From the NCBI RefSeq assembly GCF_027706845.1, contig NZ_JAQGCZ010000009.1, positions 1 to 64,000 on the forward strand: a DNA stretch of 64,000 bases. Direction: 5' to 3'. The translations under genes and the position numbers were made by a program. The stretch comes from Mycolicibacterium sp. BiH015 (GTDB taxonomy: Bacteria; Actinomycetota; Actinomycetes; Mycobacteriales; Mycobacteriaceae). A model generated the notes under the pieces. That model did not search any database. It was given only the letters and a program-made list of their open reading frames with translations, and was not told the DNA's origin. The stretch's first letter is position 1. Every line of letters starts with the position of its first letter. Positions 1-10,400 of the stretch are shown here, one piece after another.

Positions 1-3000
1 AGGTCGGTGACCAGGGGGGTGATTGACCAGCCGTCGGCGGCGATGTGATGGACCACTGCGACCAGGATGTGTTCGTCGTGGGTGAGGCGGAACAGCCTGG
101 CCCGCAACGGAATCTCGGTGGAAAGATCGAAAGTCTGCTGTGCCACGTCCTCGATGGCGGCCGTAACGTGTTGTGCGCTCCAGTCTTCGGCATCGGTCAC
201 GAGCCATGCCGGCTCAGCCTGCTCGGCGGGGATCACCACCTGGTGCGGTATTCCGTCGTCGGCGGCGAACACCGTGCGCAGGCTTTCGTGGCGGGACACC
301 ACATCTCGGAAAGCAGCACCGAGTGCCGCCGCGTCGAGTCGACCTTGCAGTCGTAACGCGACCGCCATGTTGAACACCGCGGACGGGCCCTGCAACTGGT
401 CGATGAACCACAGTCGGTTCTGGGCGAACGACAACGGCACCGACGCCGGACGCTGACCAGCCGTCAGCCGCGGCAACGACTTCCCACCGGCGTCGACATG
501 AGCGGACAGCAGAGCAACGGTGGGTGCCTCGAAAACTGTGCGTACGGCGAGATCGACACCCAGCCCACTGTTGACGGCAGCGATGAGCCTCATCGCCGAC
601 AGGGAATCACCGCCGAGGTCGAAGAACGAGTCGTCGATGCCGACGCGGGCGACGCCCAGCGTTTCGGCGAAGATGTCGGCGAGAATTTCCTGCCTCACGT
701 CAGCAGGGGCGCGGTAATGCTCGAGATCGGCATAGTCGGGTGCGGGGAGAGCTTTGACATCGAGCTTGCCGTTCACCGTCAACGGCAGTGCGTCGATGGG
801 CACGATGGCCGTCGGGACCATGTAGGCGGGAAGCCGGCGGGCGAGCATTTCGCGGGCGTGGATCGGGTCCGCGGTGCCGGTGATGTAGCCGACCAATCGT
901 TTGTCACCGGGGCTGTCCTCACGGGCGATCACCACGGCGTGGTCGACGCCTTCGATGGTGGCCAAGGCAGTCTGGATTTCGCCGAGTTCGATGCGGTAGC
1001 CCCGGATCTTCACCTGCTCGTCGGAACGCCCGACATATCGAAGCTGGCCGTCATCTCCCCACCACGCCAGGTCGCCGGTCCGATACATCCGCGTTCCCGG
1101 CGCCCCGAACGGGCACGCCACAAAACGTGAGCCGGTCAACCCGGGCCGGCTCCAATAGCCGACACCCACGCCGCTGCCTGCCACATACAGTTCGCCCACC
1201 ACGCCGACAGGAACTCGGCGCAGCCACCCGTCCAACACAAACAGACTCAGATGGGACAGCGGCACACCGATGGGGCTCACCATGCTTTCGCGATCGATGT
1301 CGGCGATTTCGCGCAGCGTGCTGTGCACGGTCGTCTCGGTGATGCCGTACATGTTGACCAATCGCGGCAGACCCGAGTGCGCCTCCATCCACGGCGCGAG
1401 ACGTTGCGGCGCAAGCGCTTCCCCGCCGAACACCACCACCTCGAGACTGGGATGGTCGGGCTCACGCGATCGAGAAGCCTCCGCCTGCAACGCGTAGAAC
1501 GCAGACGGGGTCTGGCTGAGCATCGTCACGTGCTCGGTGATGAGCAGGTGGAGAAGATCCTCGGGTGAACGCACGATGTCGTCGGGCACCACGACGAGCG
1601 GGGCGCCGTAGGCGAGCGCACCCCAGATCTCCCACACCGAGAAGTCGAAAGCCAGTGAGTGGCACTGGGTCCACACGTGCTGCGATCGCAACTTCATCGC
1701 GCTTTCCAGCGAGGTGAGCATCTGGGTGACGTTGTGGTGGGTGACCGCCACACCCTTGGGGATCCCGGTGGTGCCCGAGGTGTAGATCAGGTAGGCCAGA
1801 GCATCGGGGGGTGGAGGCGGCAACACGGTCGCGGGTCGGGAACTGATCGCAGGCTCGTCGAAGTCGACGACGACCACGTCGTGCCGGGCGAACCGGTCGG
1901 CCCACGCGCTTGCGGTGACCACTGCGACCGGTGCGGAATCGTTCAACATGAAATCGACCCGCGACTGCGGGTGGGCAGGGTCGACGGCGACGTACGTCGC
2001 GCCGGTTTTCAGGATGGCGGCGATCACGACGATGGCTTCCGCGGAACGGTCGAGCATGAACGCGATTCGTTGTCCCAGTGCCGCACCGTGGCCGATAAGG
2101 TGGTGGGCCAACCTGTTCGACGCTTCGTCGAGATCGCGATAGGTCAGGGTGCGGCCTCTGCAGCGCAGCGCCACCGCGTCCGGCGTGCGAGCCACATGGG
2201 CGGCGAACATCTCGGTGAGAGAAGGGCGTGCGGCGGTGGGCCGGCCGAGCACTGCGCGGTTGCTGATCTCATCCAGGCGTGTCCGCTCCGCGCTGTCGAG
2301 CACATCGATGGAGCACACCGGTCCGGTCGGACCGGTGACCATCGCTGCCAATACGTGCTCCAGTCGGGTCGCCAGTTCTTCGACATCGGAGGTCCCGAGC
2401 GGTCGCCCAGTACCCACCGTGCGCAGATACAGGTCGTCACCGGCGGCGGTGAAAACCAGACCGAATGAGCCCACCACACCCGAGTTGGTGTAGGTCGCTG
2501 AGGCCGCAATGCCCGCGAACGTCACATCGAAAGAGGCGGTGAGGAAGTTGACGCTGACCTTCTCGGCGGAGTGTCCCCCGCCGCGGCGGCGGGCTTCGCG
2601 CTCCAAGGCATACGCCGGGAACCTCTGGTGGTGAAGCGCTTCCTGGATTCGTTCGTCGACGTGGTGGCAGAATTCCGCGACCGTGGACTCCGCCCGGACC
2701 TGCAGTACCAGCGGAACGACACCAGCCACCATGCCGGGAAGAGTCTTGGACTCTGGACGTACCCTCCTGCTCACCGGGAAGTCGAGTACCACCTCGGAAC
2801 CCCCGGCGCACCGGGCGTGCACCAGGAGCGCACATGCTGCCGTAACCACCGTCGCCGTCGGCACCTGCCACTCGCGGCACAATTGGTGGACTCGACGAAT
2901 CAGGTTGGCGCTCAATTGAACTGGTGAAGACGGCCACGGATCATGCTCGTCCGCGGCAGACAAGACGTTGTCCGCACCGCTGCCCCGCGGAAGATTGTTC

Positions 3001-3593
3001 GTCCAGTACGCCTGATCGGCCAGATAATCCTCGGACGCTTCGTATTCGAGCTCGCAGTCGAGCAAGTCCTGCAGCGAGCCGAAAAGAGTTGGCGGAACGG
3101 CTTCGCCGGCGACCACCGCGCTGTACACCACGGCGATGCGGTGACCGACCAGCGCGACGCCTATCGCGTCGATGACGATATGGTGACCGGTGGCGAACAA
3201 GTGAAACTCGTTAAGTGCGGTCTGAAATAGCGCGAATCTGAACAGCGGTCCGTCGAGCGGCATCGGCGAACGTTGCATCGAGGAAGCTATCGCATGGGCT
3301 TCGCGGGCTGGGTCCTGCGAGTCGCGCAGGTCATGGAACTCCAGCGGGAATTCCAGCTCTTCGATGGGACGCTGCCAGACCTGCCCGTCCACTGCGACGA
3401 TTGCGACCCTGCCGGGTTCGGCCTCCCGCATCACTCGACGGATGGCCCAGACAAGGGCGTCGCGTTCGATCGTCCCCGCGATTCTCACCATCAGGCCGAC
3501 CTGCCATTCGGCCCCCGAGTGGCCGGTTTCCTGCGCCAGCCATATGTCCAGCTGCCCGCGTGTGAGCGGACGTAGCCCGTCGTCTCTATTCAT
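1..3593 (-). CDS. Non-ribosomal peptide synthetase, N-terminal part (C-A-PCP-C...), truncated by window edge
   Basis: Multimodular enzyme that activates and condenses amino acids; about 1,197 residues are inside the window and the frame is still open at base 1. In order: an N-terminal condensation domain with HHIVIDA (residues 137-143, Ala where Gly is usual), an adenylation domain with core YTSGTTGIPKG near residue 602 and NMYGITETT, a carrier domain with GGDSL (Ser997), and a second condensation domain with HHIAADG (H1182). Aligning the binding pocket by eye to GrsA gives D-F-W-S-V-G-M-V-H, close to the threonine code DFWNIGMVHK, so threonine is the predicted first residue. No epimerase separates carrier and second condensation domain. 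A condensation domain at the very start suggests N-acylation of the peptide. The ATG at 3593 follows a G-rich Shine-Dalgarno stretch, 28 bp after the MbtH gene. Product unknown. Confidence 0.9.
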   Translation of the reverse strand, partial: MNRDDGLRPLTRGQLDIWLAQETGHSGAEWQVGLMVRIAGTIERDALVWAIRRVMREAEPGRVAIVAVDGQVWQRPIEELEFPLEFHDLRDSQDPAREAHAIASSMQRSPMPLDGPLFRFALFQTALNEFHLFATGHHIVIDAIGVALVGHRIAVVYSAVVAGEAVPPTLFGSLQDLLDCELEYEASEDYLADQAYWTNNLPRGSGADNVLSAADEHDPWPSSPVQLSANLIRRVHQLCREWQVPTATVVTAACALLVHARCAGGSEVVLDFPVSRRVRPESKTLPGMVAGVVPLVLQVRAESTVAEFCHHVDERIQEALHHQRFPAYALEREARRRGGGHSAEKVSVNFLTASFDVTFAGIAASATYTNSGVVGSFGLVFTAAGDDLYLRTVGTGRPLGTSDVEELATRLEHVLAAMVTGPTGPVCSIDVLDSAERTRLDEISNRAVLGRPTAARPSLTEMFAAHVARTPDAVALRCRGRTLTYRDLDEASNRLAHHLIGHGAALGQRIAFMLDRSAEAIVVIAAILKTGATYVAVDPAHPQSRVDFMLNDSAPVAVVTASAWADRFARHDVVVVDFDEPAISSRPATVLPPPPPDALAYLIYTSGTTGIPKGVAVTHHNVTQMLTSLESAMKLRSQHVWTQCHSLAFDFSVWEIWGALAYGAPLVVVPDDIVRSPEDLLHLLITEHVTMLSQTPSAFYALQAEASRSREPDHPSLEVVVFGGEALAPQRLAPWMEAHSGLPRLVNMYGITETTVHSTLREIADIDRESMVSPIGVPLSHLSLFVLDGWLRRVPVGVVGELYVAGSGVGVGYWSRPGLTGSRFVACPFGAPGTRMYRTGDLAWWGDDGQLRYVGRSDEQVKIRGYRIELGEIQTALATIEGVDHAVVIAREDSPGDKRLVGYITGTADPIHAREMLARRLPAYMVPTAIVPIDALPLTVNGKLDVKALPAPDYADLEHYRAPADVRQEILADIFAETLGVARVGIDDSFFDLGGDSLSAMRLIAAVNSGLGVDLAVRTVFEAPTVALLSAHVDAGGKSLPRLTAGQRPASVPLSFAQNRLWFIDQLQGPSAVFNMAVALRLQGRLDAAALGAAFRDVVSRHESLRTVFAADDGIPHQVVIPAEQAEPAWLVTDAEDWSAQHVTAAIEDVAQQTFDLSTEIPLRARLFRLTHDEHILVAVVHHIAADGWSITPLVTD

Positions 3594-3621
3594 CCCCCGC
3601 CCCCTGATCGCGCCTCGCGAC

Positions 3622-3849
3622 CTAGAGGGAAACCCCATCGGCGGCGAGACGCTCACGCAGGCTTCGAGGCCGTATGTCCGGCCAGTTCTGCTCGATGTAC
3701 GCCAGGCATGCCTCGCGGTCCGCTTCCCCGAAGACCACTCGCCAGCCCGCCGGAACATCGGCGAAAGTCGGCCAGAGGCTGTGCTGCTCCTCGTCATTGA
3801 TCAACACGAAAAAGCTCCCGTTGCCGTCATCGAACGGATTGGCGCTCAT
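3622..3849 (-). CDS. MbtH-like NRPS accessory protein
   Basis: Small protein of 75 residues that binds adenylation domains of NRPSs and promotes their folding and activity. It begins MSANPFDDGNGSFFVLIN and carries the family pattern HSLWP ... VPAGW ... NWPDIRPRSLRE with the conserved tryptophans. The start ATG at 3849 is preceded by AAGGGGGA about 7 bp upstream; a longer open frame reaches back to 4239 but its extra residues look non-coding. It lies 28 bp upstream of the NRPS on the same strand, the usual arrangement for an MbtH partner. No iron box is seen upstream, so mycobactin-type iron control is not supported. Confidence 0.93.
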   Translation of the reverse strand: MSANPFDDGNGSFFVLINDEEQHSLWPTFADVPAGWRVVFGEADREACLAYIEQNWPDIRPRSLRERLAADGVSL

Positions 3850-4498
3850 CGATCGTCCCCCTTCGCCCCCAGACTGGTTGAACCACCTGAATCTAAGCGA
3901 GAAGAACCGCACGCGTGTGCAGTTTTGGCAAAGCGTTTTCGCGTCCGTAATTTGCATAGGCAACGATTCGGTACTGGCAGGGCCCGCTCCTGCGGACGGG
4001 TCGTACTCAGCTGCCACCCTGTTGCGCTTTCCGGAACCGTCCGTTCGCGCTTCGGATACTGAACCGAGCACTCCACGGAGTCCCGCACCGTGGATATCCG
4101 GTGGATTTGCCCTGCTAAGACCATGCACTGTCGGCGGCAGGTCGCATACTTCCCCTTTGATCTTGATTCTTTCCGCCCAGAAAAGCCCGCGGACGGCGCG
4201 GACGTGTCCGGCGGCGGCCGCCGGGGCGCCGCCTCGCATTCGGTCGTGAACCGACAGCGCCGGTTACAGCAACGTATCTACGCGTAAGAAAAATAGTTTC
4301 TTGATCGATACAGCTCATCATTGGGATCACGTCCGGCGAATGCGCCTGAGAGGCTGACGTCGGCCAGCCCGCCGATTAGCCAGTCGGTCCGGTGCAGAGG
4401 GGTCGCACCGGTGCAGCACGCACCGGCCCTCCGCACAGCGGACATACGGCACCAGCGGGAGAGAGGCCGCTCCGGAGCGGAACGGCGAGCTGGCTGCG
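3850..4498. promoter_or_regulatory. Divergent intergenic region between MbtH/NRPS and the PKS
   Basis: 649 bp with no convincing gene. It must hold the promoters of both divergent biosynthetic units. The PKS side contains a locally A/T-rich patch (4270-4325) with a TANNNT-type -10 candidate TAGTTT at 4294-4299, inside an inverted repeat described separately. If that promoter is used, the PKS mRNA has a leader of about 190 nt. No IdeR-type iron box was found. Confidence 0.5.
4286..4302. promoter_or_regulatory. Perfect inverted repeat over a putative PKS promoter
   Basis: AAGAAA and TTTCTT arms of 6 bp separated by 5 bp (17 bp in all), overlapping the candidate -10 TAGTTT. This geometry would suit a dimeric repressor. 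No regulator gene is adjacent in the window, so the binding protein is unknown. Confidence 0.35.
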
Positions 4499-7400
4499 AT
4501 GAAACGGGGGCGAGCGGTCGTGGACAGAACAGTCACACCTGTTGCAGTGATCGGTATGGCCTGTCGGCTACCCGGCGGTATCGATTCGCCGGAGGCCCTG
4601 TGGGAGGCGCTTGCGCGCGGCGACGATCTCGTGACCGAGGTGCCGCAGGAGCGCTGGGACTGCGAGGAGTACTACGACCCCGAGCCGGGGGTGCCAGGGA
4701 GATCGGTGTCGAAATGGGGCGCGTTTCTCGACGACGTCGACGGTTTCGATCCCGAGTTCTTCGGCATCAACGAGCCGGAGGCAACAGCCATCGACCCGCA
4801 GCACCGGCTGCTGCTCGAAACCTCCTGGGAGGCCATGGAGCATGCCGGACTGACCAAAGCGTCGATGGCCGGCTCACTGACCGGTGTCTTCGTCGGCCTC
4901 ACGCATGGTGATTACCAGTTGGTGGCCGCCGACGCACACGCGGTGGAGGGTCCATACGGCTTCAGCGGCAACAGCTTCAGTATGGCGTCCGGACGGATCG
5001 CGTACGCGCTCGGTCTCCACGGACCGGCCCTGACCATGGATACCGCATGCTCGTCCGGACTGACCGCCGTTCACACGGCGTGCCGCAGTCTTCACGAAGG
5101 TGAGAGTGACCTCGCGTTCGCCGGCGGAGTCTCTGTGATGCTGGATCCGCGAAAGTTCGTCTCGGGATCGGCTCTGGGAATGGGATCTCCGACCGGGCGC
5201 TGCCACGCATTCGACGCGGCTGCCGACGGATTCGTCGGCGGTGAGGCCTGTGTCGTGTTGCTTCTCAAGCGGTTATCCGACGCGCAACGTGACGGGGACC
5301 GAATTCTCGCGGTGATTCGGGGTACCGCTGCGAACCAGGACGGCCACACGGTGAACATCGCGACCCCGTCGCGCCCCGCGCAGGTGGCGGCCTACCGGGC
5401 CGCACTCGCCGCCGCCGGAGTGGACGCCGCAACTGTCGGCATGGTGGAAACACACGGCACCGGCACTCCTACCGGTGATCCGATCGAATTCACCAGCCTG
5501 GCCGAGGTTTACGGCCACGAGGGGCCCTGCGCACTCGGTGCCGTGAAGACGAACTTCGGCCACACGCAGTCGGCATCGGGGGCACTGGGAGTGATGAAGG
5601 CGGTGCTCGCGCTGCAACACGGCGTCGTCCCGCAGAATTTGCATTTCACGCGCCTGCCAGACAGTCTCGCCGAGCTGGATACCAAGCTGTTCGTGCCGCA
5701 GGTGAACACACCGTGGCCCACTGACGGTCAGGTGCCGCGGCGGGCAGCGGTGTCGTCGTACGGGATGTCGGGAACCAACGTCCATGCCATCCTCGAGCAA
5801 GCCCCCGTGTCCGCCGGCGCAACCCACAGCGGCGCAACAGATTCCGAATCCCTGTTGTTTCCTCTGTCCTCCACCTCCGCCGACGAGCTACGGCGCACAG
5901 CCGGCCGCCTCGCCGACTGGATCCGATCACATGACGTGCTGCTGGGCGATCTGGCCCACACCTTGGCCCGGCGCCGCGGGTACCGACCCGTCCGTACCGC
6001 CGTCGTCGCCGATAGCCGGGCCGGTCTCATCGACGCTCTGCGGGCCGTGGCCGCGGGCGACACCCCGTATCAGCCGGCGGTCGGACAAGACGACCGCCGA
6101 CCGGTATGGGTTTTTTCCGGTCAGGGTTCGCAATGGGCCCAGATGGGCCGGGACCTTCTTGCGAACGACCCTGTGTTCGCCGCCACCGTCGCGCATCTGG
6201 AGCCACTGATCTCCCGTGAGTCCGGCTTCTCGGTGACCGAGGCGATGACGTCCCCGGAGATGGTGAGCGGCATCGACAAGGTGCAGCCGACGCTGTTCGC
6301 CATGCAGGTCGCCATGGCTGCTGCACTGAAGGAGCATGGGGCACGTCCAGGCGCGGTGGTCGGGCACTCTATGGGAGAGGCGGCCGCGGCAGTGGTCGCC
6401 GGTGCACTGTCGTTGGAAGACGGCGCGCGAGTGATCTGCCGGCGGTCCCGGCTGATGTCCACCATTGCGGGTTCGGGGGCCATGGCATCCGTGGAGCTTC
6501 CGGCCAAGCAGGTTCTTTCGGAACTCAGAGGCGCGGACGACGTTGTCGTGGCTGTCGTGGCATCACCCCAGTCCACCGTGATCGGCGGGGCGACCGAGGC
6601 CGTTCGCCAGCTGATAGCCGGGTGGGAGGACCGCGGCGTGACCGCTCGCGAAGTCGCCGTCGATGTCGCGTCGCATTCACCTCAGGTCGACCCGATCCTC
6701 GAAGAGCTCGCCGACCTGCTGGCCGAGATCAGCCCAGTGCCTCCGGAGATTCCGTACTATTCGGCCACCGAGTTCGACGCTCGCGAGCAGGTGGTGTGTG
6801 ACGGCGAGTATTGGGTCCACAATCTCAGGCGCACTGTGCGTTTCGCCACCGCCGTACGCGCCGCTCTGGAAGACGGCTACCGAGTCTTCGCCGAGCTGTC
6901 CCCGCACCCGCTGCTGACCAACGCCATAGCTCAGACCGCGGACAGCCTGGAGCTGCCCATGGCCGCGCTCGCCGGCATGCGTCGCGACCAGCCACTGCCT
7001 CATGGGATGCTCGAATTCGTCGGCGACCTTTACAGTGTCGGTGCTGCGGTGGACTTCTCCGCCCGGAACGCGCAGGGGCGTCTCGTCGACGCGCCCCTGC
7101 CGACCTGGACGCACCGGCGGCTTTGGTTGGACCGCAGCGGTCACGAGACCCAGCACACGAGTGGGTACACGGTGTCGGCGCATCCGCTGATGGGCCCGCA
7201 TGTGCGATTGCAGGAGGAGCCGGAGCGCCACGTATGGCAGGCCGAGGTCGGCACTGTGACACAACCATGGCTCGCCGAACATCGGATCCGCGATGTGGCA
7301 GTGCTTCCCGGTGCCGCGTACTGCGAGATGGCGCTGGAAGCAGCGCGGACAGTTCTGGGCGACTGCGCGGAAGTCCACGACCTTGCCTTCGAACGGGCGC

Positions 7401-10400
7401 TGCTGCTGGATGACCACACCACCGTCGGCGCCACGGCGTCGTTGTCGTCACCCGGGGTGTGCGACTTCACCGTGGAAACCAATCAGGCGGGCGAGACGGT
7501 ACGACACGCTGCCGCCATGCTTCGCGCCGTACACGAGGCGGCACCGCCCGCATACGACCTCGACGCCTTGCTCGCCGAGCACTCGCACACCGGCGATGGT
7601 GAGGACGTGCGTCAGAGCCTGGATCGTCGCGGCGTCCAGTATGGCCCGGCGTTCACCGGTCTCGGGACGGTGCGCATCGCCGACCAGACCACGGGCACGG
7701 TGCTGGCCGAGGTTGCACTTCCACGCCAAATACGCTCGCAGCAGAGCGTTTACGGTGTGCATCCGGCGTTGCTGGATGCCTGTTTTCAGTCTCTGGAAGC
7801 AAGCCCCTGCGTCGGGAACCTCGGTGAGAACATGATGGGGTTACCCCTGGGTGTTCAGAGCTTGCGTTCGTACGGTTCGGCGCGCAACGCGCGCTACTGC
7901 TACACGCGGGTGACCAAGGCTGATGACACCGGCATCGAGGCCGACCTCGACGTGCTCGACGAGCAGGGCACGGTTCTGCTCAGCGTCCGCGGTTTACGCT
8001 GCGGCACAGGTGCTTCCGAAGGCGACCGCAGAGAGAAGTTGCTGACGGACCGGCTGCTGACAGTAGGCTGGCAGGAGCGGCCACTGCCCGAAATCCCCCG
8101 CGCCGACGCAGGAACGTGGCTGTTGATCAGTACGACGAGTGCCGACGTGTTGGCTTCCTCGTTGACCGACGCCATGAAGGGCCACGGCGCACGCTGCACC
8201 ACGATGACGTGGCTTCCCCACGCCGACCACGCCGGGAACACACAAGCGCTCGCAGAGCACCTGCGCAGCGGCGAGTTCACGGGCATGGTGATCCTCACGG
8301 GACCGAGAACCGACAACGCCGTGGACGAATCACCCCGGGCCGGTTGCGGATACGTCCAGCACCTCGTCCGGATCACCCGGGAATTGCCCGAGGTCCAGGG
8401 CCAGTTGCCGCGCCTGTTCATCGTGACCCGCAACGCGCAGACCGTGGTGGCCGGTGATGTCGCGAACCTCGACCAGGGTGGGCTTCGGGGGCTGGTGAGG
8501 GTAATCGGCACCGAACATCCCGATCTTCGCACGGTCCAGATCGATGCCGACGACGCGACCGACGCCGAACGTCTGACCCATCAACTGCTCAGCGGGTCAG
8601 AAGAAGACGAGACTGCATGGCGCAAAGGCGTGTGGTACACGGCTCGGTTGCGTCCCGCTCCCCTGCGTCCTGAGGAACGACGCACCGCGCTCGCCCACCC
8701 CGAGCGCGACGGGATGCGGCTGCAGGTCCGCACGCCGGGCGATCTGGAAACGCTCGAACTCGTTGCTTCCGAACGTATTCCGCCGCGACATGGCCAGATC
8801 GAAGTGGCGATCGCCGCGTCCAGCATCAACTTCAGGGACGTGCTGCTCGCGTTCGACCGCTACCGGAGCATCAACGGTGTGGTCCAGCAGCTGGGAATGG
8901 ATTTCGCCGGAGTGGTCACCGCGGTGGGCCCCGGCGTGACGAGGCACCACATCGGTGATCACGTGGGCGGCATGTCCCTCAACGGCACCTGGGCGACATT
9001 CATCACCTGCGACGAGAGGCATGCGGTCGCGCTGCCGCCAGGTCTTTCCGACGAACAGGCGGCCGCGTTGACGACCGCGCACGCGACCGCGTGGTACGGC
9101 TTGCACGAGCTGGCGCGCATCAGCGCGGACGACAAGGTGCTGATCCACTCCGGGACAGGTGGTGTGGGGCAGGCGGCGATCGCCATCGCGCGCGCGGCGG
9201 GTGCGGAGATCTTCGCCACGGCCGGCAGTGAACAGCGCAGGCAGATGTTGCGGGACATGGGTATCGAGCACGTCTACGACTCGAGAAGCCTCCAGTTCGC
9301 CGAGCAGATACGGCGTGACACCGACGGGTACGGCGTCGACATCGTGCTGAACTCGGTCTCGGGCGCACTGCAGCGAGCCGGGATCGATCTGCTCGCCCAC
9401 GACGGGCGCTTTGTGGAGATCGGCAAGCGAGACATCTACGGGGACACCCGGCTGGGGCTTCTACCGTTTCAGCGCAACCTGTCCTTCCTCGCGTTCGACC
9501 TGTCGTTGAAGGCCACCAGCCACCCCGACAAGTTCCAGGACGTGGCCAACGCCATCTACACGGGCGCGGTCAGCGGCGTCCTGCCGATGCCGAAAGTGAC
9601 GAGGTACCCCTTGACCGATGCCGCGGTCGCCATCCGGGTGATGGGAGCCGCGCAACACACCGGGAAGTTGTTGCTGGACATCCCGCGTGACGGGACATGC
9701 CCGGTGGTGGTGCAGCCCCACGACGTCCGGATCTTCCGCGAAGACGGCGCCTACATCGTGACAGGCGGTCTCAGCGGTCTCGGCCTGTTCCTGGCCGAGA
9801 AGATGGGAGCGGCGGGTTGCGGTCGTATCGTGCTGTCTGCACGGTCGACGCCCACGCCGAAGATATTGGAGACGATCGAGCGGATTCGTGCGACAGGCGC
9901 CGACGTCGTCGTGGAGTGCGGTGACATCGCCCAATCCGGGACGGCGGAGCGGTTGGTGACCGCGGCTACCGCCACCGGCCTGCCGGTGCGCGGCGTCCTG
10001 CACGCGGCCGCGGTGGTCGAGGATGCGACGCTGACCAGTATCACCGACGATCTTGTCGAGCGCGATTGGGCACCAAAGGTCTACGGCGCGTGGAATCTTC
10101 ACGCCGCGACGCTGGATCAGCCATTGGACTGGTTCTGCGCATTCTCCTCGGCGGCCGCGCTGCTGGGATCGCCGGGACAGGGCGCGTACGCCGCGGCCAA
10201 CTCCTGGCTGGACGCCTTCGGTCACTGGCGCAGAACCCAGGGCCGGCCGGCCACCGTGATCGCATGGGGCGCGTGGGGCCAGGTAGGACGCGCAACCGAC
10301 TTCGCAGAGGGTGCCGGCGCTGCCATCGGATCCGACGAGGGCGCTTTCGCGTTCGAGACCCTGCTGCGTCACGACCGCGCCTACAGCGGGTACGCGCCGG

